Under the pieces are notes generated by a model that made no database searches, was not told the origin of the DNA, and saw only the letters and a list, made by a program, of their open reading frames with translations. A program made the position numbers and the translations under genes. From positions 83,001,624 through 83,065,623 of the forward strand of contig NC_084478.1 of assembly GCF_027409185.1 (NCBI RefSeq): a stretch of 64,000 nucleotides of DNA. The letters run 5' to 3'. Position 1 is the first letter of the stretch. Each line of letters opens with the position of its first letter. The DNA comes from Cynocephalus volans. Taxonomy: Eukaryota > Chordata > Mammalia > Dermoptera > Cynocephalidae. Below are positions 1-10,838 of this stretch, in pieces.

Positions 1-1
1 A

Positions 2-376
2 GATTTACTAACTGCAGAACATGGAGGTATCTGTTTAGCCCTACAGGGAAAATGCTGCTTCTATGCCAACAAGTCCGGTATAGTCAGAAACCGAATCAAA
101 CAGCTGCAAGAAGACCTGGAAAAGAACAGAAAACAACTAGTGGATAACTCCCTTTGGACCAGGCTGAATGGATCTTTGCCTTACCTCCTCCCCCTTTTTG
201 GACCACTTGTATGCTTGCTCCTCTTGCTCTCATTGGGTCCTTTTCTGTTCAACAAACTTATGGCATTCATTAAACAGCAAATTGAGGCTATTCAGGCAAG
301 GCCTATACAGGTCCATTACCAACGCCTAGAAATGCAAGAACAAAGTGGTTCACATGTCCCGCCGAATTCAAATTAG
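2..376 (+). CDS. ERV envelope, C-terminal part of transmembrane subunit (partial, open frame)
   Basis: The frame is open from the window edge to the TAG at 374-376, about 124 codons. It encodes the end of a gammaretrovirus-type Env TM subunit, the membrane-anchored fusion subunit. Seen in order: a CX6CC motif near residues 14-22 (the pattern for covalent SU-TM linkage in gamma and D-type Envs), a heptad-like charged stretch, a hydrophobic anchor of about 23 residues rich in Leu and Pro (around residues 60-82), and a short cytoplasmic tail with a YQRL (YxxL) motif. The start lies outside the window. No stop or frameshift interrupts what is visible, unlike the ERVs to the right. Whether the whole gene is intact cannot be judged here. 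Confidence 0.85.
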   Translation, partial: DLLTAEHGGICLALQGKCCFYANKSGIVRNRIKQLQEDLEKNRKQLVDNSLWTRLNGSLPYLLPLFGPLVCLLLLLSLGPFLFNKLMAFIKQQIEAIQARPIQVHYQRLEMQEQSGSHVPPNSN

Positions 377-565
377 CGGGATGCCTCCCCTGTGAGCTGA
401 ACTGGAGAGCCAATGATGGGTAAGAGGGGGATATTTCCATACGCGCCACCTAAGACAGGAGGGCCACCTCTGCTGCAGCCTAATCCTATGACGGGCACCG
501 TGTGTGGGATAGATTGCCCCAACCTAAGACAGGCATAGTTCCCGAGGGGTTCTCGTGGCTTGAAA

Positions 566-583
566 TAATAAAAAAGGGAGACC
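566..583 (+). other. Candidate polypurine tract of the left-edge ERV
   Basis: An A/G-rich run lies just before the inferred LTR start and would prime plus-strand DNA synthesis. A second purine run at 422-431 is an alternative, which would make the LTR about 150 bp longer. Confidence 0.45.
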
Positions 584-942
584 TATCCAGAGCCATAGAG
601 CCCGGCTATTGCCTCAAGGCCTCAGAGCCTTGTTTGCTGTTATCTTCCTTCCCTCCCCCTCCTGTGACTATGGGTGTGGGTAACTTTGCAACTTGCCATA
701 GATATCAGGGGAATTTTCCATTTACTGGAACAACCCGCCCTATGGTTTTCTCCGTAAACCATCTGCTGCTCACTTCCTTATTTTCTGATTCCCTCCTGCT
801 GTCTATATAAGCTGTGACCTTCTGGTTAATAAATGAGACTTGATCAGAATACTGTCTTGTCTCCATTTCTCTCGTGTCTTGTCCCATCCAATTCCCACTC
901 CCCCCTCCAGGGTCTTCGTTGAATATCCTGTAGGTCGGGACA
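584..942 (+). repeat. 3' LTR of the left-edge ERV (betaretrovirus-like)
   Basis: This is the LTR that follows the env frame. A TATA box lies at 804-810 and a polyadenylation signal AATAAA at 828-833, followed by a pyrimidine-rich U5 that ends in CA at 941-942. The first bases and the U5 layout look to me like Mason-Pfizer/D-type (betaretrovirus) LTRs rather than gammaretroviral ones. That is recalled family knowledge, not an alignment. The terminal TG appears mutated to TA. The sequence right after the end resembles a unit boundary of the tandem array, so the ERV probably inserted into that array. Confidence 0.65.
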
Positions 943-2043
943 CCCTCCTCACCTTTATCAATCCAGTGGATAGATATAAGCATCTGTAATGCTTAGAAAG
1001 GGTTTTAACAATTTTACTTCCAAAAGTGGTTTTAAGAACATCTTTCCTTTGAATTTTGACAAAGTGTACTCAGTGTTTTAGTTTACTAACTCTACTTTTG
1101 TCATGCACTGGCAACCTCTTTAATATCTAGAAAGACTAGATGTTGTAAATTAGGACTCATTTGTCATTTATATACTCTATATAAAACAGCAAAGTAAAAC
1201 AAAATGTACCAACATAAGGGACAATGGTTAATCTTGCCTAACCATAAACAACACGTTAGTGTTTGCACTTTTTTCTTCTCCTTTCTCCCAAACCAGCCCA
1301 ACTATAGTAATATGTACTGCTTAGAGAAGTGGTTTTATCATTCTATTTCCAAAAAAACAATATTTTATATGAATTTTAACAAAAGGTTTTATTTACTACC
1401 TCTATTTTAACATACTTTGTGCACTTATAAATATCTGGAAAGACTAGATATTTCAAATAAGAACTTGTTTGTCCACTATATACACATTAGTGTTGAATAA
1501 ACTAATACATGTAACAATGGTTATATCTGAAAGCGCCTTCTAAGTAGAAATATTCTGGTCTAGAATCCTTCATTTCTTCCAAATCCTTCTCCCCACTACC
1601 ATCCCAGTAGATATAGGCACATGTGTCACTTAGACGTGAGGTTACAATTTCACTTCCAAAAGTCCTTTTCAGAAGACAGCCTTTCTATGAATTTTATTTT
1701 ATTATTTTATTTTATTTTTTACTGTTTCTATGAATTGTAACACAAAGTGTACAAAATGTGTTAGTTTACTAACTCTACTTTTCTCATACTTTGGCAACCT
1801 CTTTAATTATCTAGAGACTAGATATTGTGAAATTAGGACTCATTTGTCAGTATATACACAATATATACAGTACAGCAAAGTTAAATGAAATGCACATAAC
1901 ATACAGGGCAATGGATATACTGAAATTTTGTAATATACACTAGCAAAACACCTTTTGCAATTTTTTCCCCTCTCATCTCTTTCAACCCAACAAACAAGTA
2001 AAGTGAGTTTACTGTTCACAGAGGTGGTTTAACAATTCCGTTT

Positions 2044-2103
2044 CCATCCAGGGTTCAGATCTCCATACCATCCAGCCACCAAAACAACAAGCAAAAAAAA
2101 AAA
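2044..2103 (+). mobile_element. tRNA-derived SINE, 3' fragment
   Basis: A B-box-like segment (agggttcagatctcc) is followed by a short linker and an A-rich tail, as in the 3' half of the monomeric SINE seen elsewhere in the window. The 5' half is missing. It accounts for the longer spacing of the array at this point. Confidence 0.6.
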
Positions 2104-3772
2104 ATTCCATTTCCAAACACAGTATTTCCCATCAGTTTTTAAAAGTTATTTACAAAAATTGTTATTCTACTACTGCTACCTTTAAATACATCAAGCATTT
2201 CTAAATATCCAGAAAGACTAGCTATTTCACGTAAGAACTTGCACACTATGTATACACACTGTTAAATAAAGTTGCACACACATAACTATTGTTATATTCT
2301 GAGGTATGTTATAAATATGACCATTTTGGCCTTGAACCATTCCCTCCTCACTTTTCTCTGCCTTCAATCCAGTTCACAAGTACAGATATGTGTAAGGCTT
2401 AGAGGTGGTTGAACAAATTTATATTCAAAAATCATTTACAGAGGACAAGCTTTGCTATGAATTTTAACACAAAGTATACAAAATATGCTAATTTTACTAA
2501 CTACTTTGTCATACTTTTTTTGGTAACCTATTTAACATCTAGAGACTAGATGTTGCAAAATTAAGAGTCATTTGTCCATTATGTACACTATATACACAGC
2601 AAAACAAAACATATAAAACATACAGAAAAATAGTGTCTCAAAATGGCCAATTATGAAGGCAGTAGCATATTACCTTTTGAAATTCTTTCCCTCCCATCTC
2701 TTCCATACCATTAAACAGGTATAGATAGTATTGTAATGCTCACAGAGGTGGTTTAATCGTTCCATTTCCAAAAGACAATATATTCTATTAATTTTAGCAA
2801 AAAGATATTTCCAAAGTAATATTTTGCTACTTGTACACTTAGCACATGTCCGGCATTTCTAAACGTCTAGATAGACTAGATATTTCAAGTAAGGCCTTAA
2901 TTTGTCCACTATATACACAGCAGTCTTGAATAAACTGCACACATGTAACAATAGTTACAATTTAAAAGTGTTTCTTAAATATAAACATTTTGGCCTAGAA
3001 CCCTTCCCTTCTCCACCAACCCAGTGGGCTATAATGCTCAAATATTTAGAAGACAATCTCTCCTAGAAATTTTAATACAGAATGTACAAAGTGTATTAGT
3101 TTACTAACCCTGATTTTGTCATACACTGGGAACCTCTTTAACATCTAGAAAGACTAGATGTTCTAAATTAGGACTCGTTTGTCCTTTATATACACTATAT
3201 GCACAGCAAAGTAAAACAAGATGCACAAACATGAGGGACAATGGTTAATCTTGCTTCACCATAAGTACACTGACAGAGAACTCTTTGCAGTTCCTTTTCC
3301 TCCTTCCTTCCCTGAACAAGTACACAAATACAACGTGTACTACTCAAGAGATGGTTTGGCCATTCTCCCAAAAAATAACATTTCATATGAATTTTAACAA
3401 AAAGATACTTACAAAATATGTTATTTTACTACCTCTACTTTGAACATATATTGGTCACTTCAGAACGTCTAGAAAAACTACATATTTTTAAACATTTTTT
3501 TAAAGTACTTAGCACAGTAATGAGGAATATATATATATACAGTAATGAGGAATAAAATGCACAAGCAAAACAATGGTTATAATAAGAAAATATCCTCTAA
3601 ATACAACCAGTCTGGCATAGAACCTACTTCTCTTCCTTCTCACAGTCTTCCACTCTAACACTGAACAAACGGGGATGCCTGTCTCTACTAGAGGTGGTCT
3701 AACTACTTCATTTCAAAAAACCATTTCCAGGAGACATTTCTATGATTTTTTTTTAAACAAAGGAGCATTTAA

Positions 3773-4131
3773 TGAAAGAAAGTGAGCTGAAACGCCGGGT
3801 ACTGATCAAGCTTTATTAAAGGAAGAAAATCTGCTGGGCTGTGCTCAAAATGGAGGGCAGCACCAGGCGTGGGGGTGGGAGAGCTCATATAGGCTGTAGA
3901 GAAGGCTAAGGTAATCAGGGAGGGGTTGGTGATGGAGTGGAAGATAAGGCTGGCAGATGTGATCAGGTGGAAGGTTTCACCCATGCAGAAGTAGAGGAGT
4001 TTCTATTTCTCAGAAACCACGAGGTTTCTCGTAAGGGAAAGTCTGGTGGCCATTTTGTGCTCAGTATGTGTAAAAAGGGCACCAGTCATATCCAAGATGA
4101 CACCAGCCATGTCCAAGATCCACCATTTACA
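3773..4131 (-). repeat. Solo LTR, antisense, inside the tandem array
   Basis: Read on the minus strand there is a TATA-like element (near 3887-3893), an AATAAA signal (near 3813-3818) and a short U5 ending in CA at 3773. Array sequence stops near 3765 and resumes near 4142, so this is an insertion into an array half-unit. No coding sequence accompanies it. The exact ends and a target-site duplication were not clear. Confidence 0.6.
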
Positions 4132-4260
4132 AGATGTGATTTTTCGAACTCTGTCATAGTTAGCAAACTCTTTACATCTAGAAAGCCTTGATGTAGCAAA
4201 AGATTTCTTATAAAAAGTTGAAGGAAAAGTCGAGAGCATCTTTTTCATATTATATACACA

Positions 4261-5051
4261 GGCTTTCTACAAACTGCCAGTAAATCTTCCCAAAGGGAGG
4301 TGCGCATTTCCACTTGGCCAAATGTGGTATGTTACTCCACCATTTCTCTCTTCAAGGTCTGGTAGAATGAAGACCAACTGTCCAATGGCCCAGTAACTGG
4401 TTGTCCCACCGAAGTTATCCACTCACCTTCCAAACCCATTAAGGCCTTTGTCCCACTGTCATTTTTGTCAGGACTAGGTTAAGTCACAACTAAGTGGAAC
4501 AGAGGGGTCACCCCAGGACCTAAATCTGTGAGACTCTATGGCCTACAAAGGCGGCTGGCAGTAAGTCCACAGACCCACCCCCACACCCAGGCCCTCCAAA
4601 CCTGAAAGGCCCTGCAGAGTGTTCCAGCATTGGCCATTGTTCTTGCCCTAAAACACTCAAATGTGTGGTGTCCTGGGCAGCTTGGCTGGGGGTGAAGAAA
4701 GCGGCTCATCACTGCTTCAAGGCCTGGCCCATCCAGTGGGCAGCCACACTTAGGGCCCCATGTGCATGAAGGGCAGAGGCTGTGGCCTGTGCCTGGTCCC
4801 CCAGCTCATCTGCCAGCCCCGCAGTAGGGCCCAGAGGGCTTGGGGATCAGACCATTCTCCACTTCTCACCATGTTCACTGCTAGAACTCCCTTTTGTTAA
4901 TTCTGAGTCAAAGGAAATGAGAGCCAAATGCATAGGGTGCCCAGTAATTGTCTTGAATAGTGAGAGTTTATGTAGTCCAAAGGGAATGGCCGTTAAATTC
5001 AGAAGCACTAAAAGAAGGGTTTTTGGTCTTGGAACTTGGTGTAATCAACAA
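4261..5051. other. Unassigned, comparatively GC-rich segment
   Basis: About 790 bp between the tandem array and the 5' LTR of the next ERV. It is richer in G+C than its surroundings and shows no repeat family I recognise. The only coding-like signal is the short antisense ORF listed separately. Bases 5033-5051 weakly resemble the 3' half of an antisense SINE. Confidence 0.5.
4709..4846 (-). pseudogene. Short antisense ORF, possible terminal-exon remnant (unidentified)
   Basis: A 45-codon frame on the minus strand is bounded by an upstream TGA (4847-4849) and two adjacent stops (TGA at 4709-4711, then TGA). The predicted peptide is Ala-rich and looks like an amphipathic helix: residues run GLADELGDQAQATASALHA and end AAHWMGQALKQ. 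Composition and double stop resemble the end of a real protein, but I cannot name the family. There is no start codon, so it would have to be the last part of an exon or a truncated retrocopy. It could equally be chance in GC-rich DNA. Confidence 0.25.
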
Positions 5052-5392
5052 TGTTAAGGGACGCCCCAACACCTACTGACCTGAACATATGCATTCTGCT
5101 TCTGTACAAATCACTTGCTAAAATAAATGGGGAATCCAGGGTGGGGAGGAGCTACAGGGCTAACCGCAAAATTACCTTATGTACCGCTGGCTTGCTTGCA
5201 TTGGCTAGATAGTGTCAGGCACGAAAAATTCCCACCTAGCTAAAAAAAAAAGCTGTGAGAGGTTTCAACTCGGGACTGCGCTCCTCGGTTGGCCTGCGTA
5301 GCCCTGGCTGCCAGAAATAAACTCTTTTCCTTTTCCTATCACCTGGTTCTCGTGGGCAAATTTCTTTTACCCGTCGGACGTTGGCCATAACA
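5052..5392 (+). repeat. 5' LTR of the gammaretrovirus-like ERV
   Basis: It begins TGTTAAGGG and ends GCCATAACA. The polyadenylation signal AATAAA lies near 5316-5321, followed by a T/C-rich U5. A promoter is expected upstream in U3, but the TATA box is not clear-cut. It pairs with the LTR at 11550-11889. Confidence 0.93.
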
Positions 5393-5393
5393 C

Positions 5394-5411
5394 TAGGGGC
5401 TCACCCGGGAT
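5394..5411 (+). other. Primer-binding site, tRNA-Pro-like
   Basis: TAGGGGCTCACCCGGGAT lies two bases after the 5' LTR. It fits the complement of the 3' end of tRNA-Pro, the usual gammaretroviral primer, with a few mismatches. Confidence 0.8.
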
Positions 5412-5796
5412 CCCTTAAGCCTCTCGTTTACCGTCCTTTTGGCCCTGGGACTTTTTGGATCTCTATGGGAGAATTCCTGAAAAGACGTTCTTCAGCCCCA
5501 GAGAGACAAACCCACGGCAGGCACCATTGAATTCAGTGAGTCGACTCCTTGGTTGGGAAAAAGGCTAGGCTGGACGCAGCCATAGACGCCTCTTTCCCTG
5601 GATCAAACGAGACGTCATTCTGATCCATTGGGACCTTTTTCAGGTCGTTGGGACTTTCATTTTGATTTTTAAATTTTTTTTTATGTGTGTATTGTTTGTT
5701 AATTTCGGTCTGTGTTTAAGTCCTTTTGTTGGCCTAGTTTCGTTTTGTGTCATCTGCTATAACTGTAGCTTGGCCGTTTCAGCTCCACAGGACATC

Positions 5797-7300
5797 ATGG
5801 GACAAGGATCCTCCAGACCAACTGTCCTCCAATGTTTTCTTATGAACTTTAACACCTTCTGACAGAAGGCTGCAGACTTTGGGGCCTCGGTGGGCCCCGA
5901 AGTCTTGCGAGTCCTTTATGAAACTGATTGGCCGGCCTTCAGTGTCACTGGCCATCAGACGGCTCTCTTAGCCCCCCTTAGCTCAGGCTGTCAGACGGGT
6001 CATCTTCGGAAAACCTGGACACCCCGATCAGATACCTTATATTCTCATTTGGATTGAAATTCTGTCTTACCCTCCTCCTTGGTTAAAAAGATGTTTTCCA
6101 GAGTTAAAGAAAAATGGTCGCCACCGAGAGATGGCCAACATTCTACTGATGAAGCTGTGCCCTGATTCTACCCCTAAGCAAGTCTTATCAACCTCGGCAG
6201 AGGGGCTAGACCTGACCTGCCGCCCTCCACCTTACGCAGAGGACCCCACCCAAGTGTCTAACCCACTTATCTCTCCCCCACACACCCGCTCTGGGGCCTC
6301 TTATCGTCTCCAGAGTCCTGCCCCACCAGTGTCCCCTCCTTCCTCTGCTTCCCCTTCTTCACCGTCCTCAACTGGTTCCCCTCCTGGACTTTTCCCCTTG
6401 CGTGAGGCCACTGGGGTAAGTGGCCCTTTTATGGTATATGTTCCCTTTACCACCAGTGATCTTTACAACTGGAAAAACCAGAACCCTTCCTTTTCCACCG
6501 ATCCACATGGTCTCATTTCTCTGCTTGAGTCTGCCTTTTATACTTACCAGCCCACCTGGGATGATTGCCAACGATTGTTACGGACTCTTTTCACTTCTCA
6601 GGAACGTGAACGAGTCCGCCGAGAGGCCCAACGGGCTGTCCTGGGCCCCAATGGTCTCCCCACGGATGACCCTGAGTGATTGGCTGCTGTTTTCCCCACC
6701 CGTCGCCCCGATTGGGACCCAAATTGTAATAGAAGTAAGGAGGCTCTCGATCGGATTCGCCAGGTCCTGTTACGAGGGGTTCGGGCTGCAGCCTGAAAAC
6801 CCACAAACCTATCTGAGGTTAGTGAAGTAACACAACAGCCCACTGAATCTCCAACTGCGTTCTTAGAGCGCCTCCTAGAGGCGAACCGGATCTGTACACC
6901 CATAGACCCGGAAGCACCTGAAAATCGAAGGGCCATTAATTTGACCTTTGTAACTCAGTCTGCACCGGATATAAAACAGAAGTTTCAGAGATTAGAGAGA
7001 TTTGAGGGCAAGGTTCTTTCAGAGTTGGTAGAAATAGCCCAAAAGGTTTTCGCAAATCACGACCCACCTGAAAATAAGCAGCTTAAAAGACTAACTAAGG
7101 TTCTGCTGGCCACACAAGGCCAACCCAAGAAACCCCAGGCCCCTAAAGGAGCAGTCAACATGGGGGCGAAAAAATGCCCACCGTTGGATAAAGACCAATG
7201 TGTCTACTGTAATCACTGGAAAAAGGCTTGCTCCTGGTTACAGGAAAAGCCTGAAAAGACTAATACTGTGCTTCATCTGGGTGAAGACACAGAAGACTGA
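5797..7300 (+). pseudogene. gag: gag of the gammaretrovirus-like ERV (broken)
   Basis: Gag is the virion structural polyprotein. An ATG at 5797 opens with MGQG, the myristoylation-type N-terminus of gammaretroviral matrix, but that frame stops at 5860-5862 and the matrix part is frameshifted. From 6131 one frame runs to 7300 with only two internal stops (TGA at 6677-6679 and 6794-6796). Visible in it are a PPPY late-domain motif (6224-6235), a Pro/Ser-rich p12-like segment, the start of capsid after about 6390, a major-homology-like region near 6845-6900, and a degenerate nucleocapsid knuckle with a shortened Cys-His pattern near 7196-7230. The frame ends in TGA at 7298-7300, at the position of the gag/pol readthrough stop. 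Confidence 0.88.
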
Positions 7301-7595
7301 TGGGGTCAGGGTTCCATGCCCCTTAACCCCCAGGAACCCAGGCTAACTCTTCAAGTAGGGGGAAAACCAGTATCATTTCTGGTGGACACAGGGACTACAT
7401 ACACTGTACTGAAAAAAACCAGTATTGCCTAGTAATAAGCCCCCATTGCCATTCAAGGGGCCACAGGGAAAACTAAATTTTGTTCATGGACAGAAGGGCG
7501 ACTCACCGACTTAGGCAAGAACACAGTCTCTCATTCGTTCATTTTAATGCCTGACTGCCCAGTGCCTTTAATGGGCAGAGATTTACTCCACTAAG
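7301..7595 (+). pseudogene. pro: pro (protease) of the gammaretrovirus-like ERV (broken)
   Basis: It directly follows the gag TGA in the same frame, as expected for readthrough expression. The aspartic-protease signature VDTGTT is near 7381-7398. A stop follows near 7429, then a frame change. A later PMGRDLL-like segment near 7570-7590 is the C-terminal protease motif. The protein would be truncated. Confidence 0.8.
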
Positions 7596-7596
7596 C

Positions 7597-9760
7597 TTGG
7601 AGCAACCTGCCACCCTTTTGGTAACACTGTCTTTGTCCGAAGAATATAAGCCCTTGCCAGAACAATTGCGGGAGGATAACACCTCCAACCACCAAGAATT
7701 GCTAGCTTATTACATGAAACTTGTGCCCCAGGTCTGGGCTGAGTTTAATCCCCTTGGTCTAGCAAGGCACCAACCTCCAACAGTGGTCCAGCTCATGGCA
7801 ACTGCCACCCCCATCAGAGTGAAACAATACTCTCTTCCGTTAAAGGCACGACAAGGGATAGAACCTCACATCAATAAATTAAAACAAGAAGGGATACTAG
7901 TGCCTTGCAAGTCTAGCTGGAATACTCCCCTGTTACCGATCCAAAAGCCAGGGACAAATGACTACAGGCCTGTCCAGGATCTCCGGGAAGTCAATAAGAG
8001 TGTGGAAACTATCCATGCAACTGTACCAAATCCCTATACGTTGTTGAGCCTGGTTAATCCGTTCCATCAGGTTTATACAGTGTTGGATTTAAAGGATGCC
8101 TTCTTCAGTTGGCCCTTAGCCAAAATCAGCCAGCCTCTGTTCACCTTCGAATGGGAAGCCCCAGATGGAAGCTACTCCAGTCAACTAACATGGACTAGAC
8201 TGCCCCAAGGGTTTAAAAACTCACCTACGCTGTTTGATGGAGAACTGAGCCAAGACCTCCAAGATTTCAAGGTAAAATAGGGATCAAATATAACACTGTT
8301 ACAATATGTCGATGATTTGCTATTGGCTGCACCCACCCTGGAGATTTGTAAACAAGCCACAGGGGATTTATTAAAGACCTTACAATACCTAGGATACCGG
8401 ATATCCGCTAAAAAGGCCCAACTTTGCTCCCTGATGGTGACATATTTGGGATATATCTTAAGCACAGGGGAAAGGAAATTGTCTCCTGACCGCATAACAG
8501 CCATCCTAAATATACCAGAGCCAAAGACTAAAAGGCAAATTCGAGAATTCCTAGGAGCCGCAGGATACTGTCACTTATGGATTCTCAATTTTGCTGAAAT
8601 GGCCCAGCCCCTCTGAGGCTACTAAGGGACCAGGGGATCAAATTACTTGGACTGAGAGACTCCAATTGGCATTCAACAACATAAAGGCTGCTCTTACGCA
8701 GGCCCCAGCCCTGGCACTGCCCAGTCTAGAAAAGCCTTTTACCTTATTTGTGGCCGAAAACAAGGGCATCTCAATGGGGGTGCTAACCCAAGATCTAGGG
8801 CCATGGAAACGACCGGTGGCTTACCTGCCACACAAGCTGGACCCAGTGGCCACCGGCTGGCCCACATGCTTACGAGCTACAGCTGCAACTGCATTCCTAG
8901 TAAAAGAAACGAATAAGTTAACCTTGGGTAGAGGCTGTACTAAAAACCCCACCAGGAAAATGGATTTCAGATGCAAGGTTAACTCATTACCAGACCCAAC
9001 TGCTTGGACCCAAACATATTACATTCTCCAACCCGGTTGCCCTAAATCCAGCCACCTTGCTCCCTGACAGTAACCCTGACCGCTGCGAAGTCGCACACGA
9101 TTGCCTTGAAATCTTAGCCGCCTTCCAGGGCACCCGACCAGGGTTGCAAGACACTCCTCTCAAGGAGGCGGAGCTAACTCTTTTCACAGATGGCAGCAGC
9201 TACATGGTTGACGGAGTCAGGTATGCAGGTGCCGTGGTGGTTACTCCTGAACGAGTACTATGGGCGGAAGCTCCCGAGTCCCAGACCTCAGCCCAGCAGG
9301 CAGAACTTATCGCTCTCACAAAGGCCCTTCAGCTTAGCGAAGGTAAGACTGTCAATATCTACACTGACAGTAGATATGCCTTTGCTACTGTGCATGTACA
9401 TGGGGCCCTCTACAAAGAAAGAGGGTTACTCACTTCAGAAGGAAAGACAATTTAAAATGTTCCTGAAATTCTGGCACTGTTAGAAGCTATTTGGCTTCCA
9501 ACCAAGGTAGCAGTTATTCATTGCAAGGCACACCAAAAGGGAACAACTGTAGAAACTCAAGGAATTAACTTCGCTGATAAGACTGCTAAAACAGTGGCAC
9601 TCCAACCAACCGGGACATCAATCATAGCACCTTTGCTACCACAACCTCATTTGCCACTAAAACCTGAGTACTCTCCAGAAGACGAGGAAAAGGCTGAAAC
9701 ATCGGGATACCAAAAAAACATAACCACTGGGTGGCATGAATCAAAGGACAAAGCCACATG
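7597..9760 (+). pseudogene. pol: pol: reverse transcriptase and RNase H of the gammaretrovirus-like ERV (broken)
   Basis: The RT fingers and palm lie in one frame from 7597 to 8616, interrupted only by a TAG at 8278-8280. The catalytic YVDD is at 8305-8316, and an LPQGFKNSP segment precedes it. A frameshift near 8610 moves the connection domain to another frame (8591-9067). RNase H follows in the third frame (9057 onward), with acidic residues in TDGSS, AELIAL and YTDSRYAF. A TAA at 9453-9455 precedes the final His-containing segment (HCKAHQKG, near 9520). Order and motifs are those of a class I retrovirus. No full-length enzyme could be made. Confidence 0.9.
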
Positions 9761-10837
9761 ACTACCAGAAAAAAATGTGTCAACGCTTGGCTCATGAAAT
9801 TCACCAGGCCACCCACTCAGGGAAAACAAAGCTATTAGAATTAATTAGACAATCATTTAATTTTAATAACGCATCAAAAATTGTTGAATCATTAACTAAC
9901 CAATGCTTTGCATGTACTCAAGTAAACTCTAAACAGGTCACTCATCGATGGTCTGGAGTTCGACAAACAGGTAATACTCCAGGAGAACATTGGGAAGTTG
10001 ATTTCACTGAAGTTATGCCTGGAAGATATGTATACAAATACCTGCTTGTATTAGTAGACACATATTATGGATGGGTCGAGGCGTTTCCTACCAAGGCTAA
10101 AACAGCCTCTACAGTAGTAAAAAAAATTAATCAATGAAATTTTACCCTGGTTTGGGCTACCCACAACCCTCAGGTCAGATAATGGACCTGCCTTTATAGC
10201 ACAAATATCCCAACAGTTGGCCAAATGCTTGGGAATAGAATGAAAGTTACATTGCTTGTACCGCCCTCAAAGTTCAGGACAGGCTGAGCGCATGAACAGA
10301 ACTTTAGAAGAAACCTTGACTAAGCTAAATTTAGAAACTGGTGAAAACTGGGTAGACCTCCTTCCCTTTGCACTATTAAGGGTATGAAATTCCCCATATA
10401 AACAGGGATACACACCTTAAGAAATTCTTTTCAGTCGCCCCCCGCCCCTATTACCCAGGGTGCCAATGGAGGCTGAGCCCCAAAAGCTGCCTGCCCCTAT
10501 TTGGGGGGAACTTCAAACCCTACAACAGATTTGTTCACAAATCAGAAACAAACTAAATGCTAACGCTTCCCTTCCAAAGCAGGAGCCACCCGGACCCATC
10601 CCGCAACCCGGGGACTTGGTGTACATAAAGAAGTTAACTGCCTCGTCCCTCCAGCCCAGCTGGACTGGACCATACCCGGTGATCCTCAGCACGCCCCCAG
10701 CTGTAAAGGCTGCCGGAAAGGACGCTTGGATGCATTGGACTCACGTCAAACCGGCACCGAACTCAAACCCCAACACCGACTGCTGGAGCGTCCAGACCAC
10801 AGACGGCCCAACTAAGATAAGACTAAAGAGACTTTAA
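9736..10837 (+). pseudogene. pol: pol: integrase of the gammaretrovirus-like ERV (broken)
   Basis: The HHCC zinc-binding region (HEIHQATH and CFACTQ) and the first catalytic Asp (WEVDFTEV) lie in the frame 9736-10137. After a frameshift come the second Asp (RSDNGPAF, near 10173) and the Glu (GQAERMN, near 10276), with in-frame TGA codons near 10240 and 10385. The C-terminal domain, with its PGDLVYIKK and WTGPY segments, is in the frame 10460-10837. All three catalytic positions remain, but the frames are split. Confidence 0.88.
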
Positions 10838-10838
10838 C

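Larger units (their letters stand above)
943..4260. repeat. Diverged tandem array, dimeric unit of about 650 bp
   Basis: Two related half-units alternate. Half A contains a motif like ctagaaagactagatgttg followed by aaattaggactcatttgtc. Half B contains actagatatttcaaataag and related text. Half A starts near 951, 1600, 2365, 3020 and 3650; half B near 1290, 1985, 2705 and 3310. Shared landmarks include a 'ggttttaacaattttacttcc'-like segment, 'gaattttaacacaaagtg', 'ctatatacac' and 'aacaatggttat'. The longer second period (about 765 bp) holds a SINE fragment, and the fifth A half is split by a solo LTR. No long ORF is present and I do not recognise the family. The array seems to continue left of the ERV at the window edge. 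Confidence 0.75.

Noticed and set aside
943..4260. CRISPR-like or prokaryotic repeat array
   Set aside because: Units are hundreds of bases long and diverged, without spacers, in an evidently mammalian sequence.
5662..5862. 66-codon hydrophobic ORF before gag
   Set aside because: It runs from the ERV leader into the short MGQG matrix frame; the leader part is T-rich non-coding sequence.
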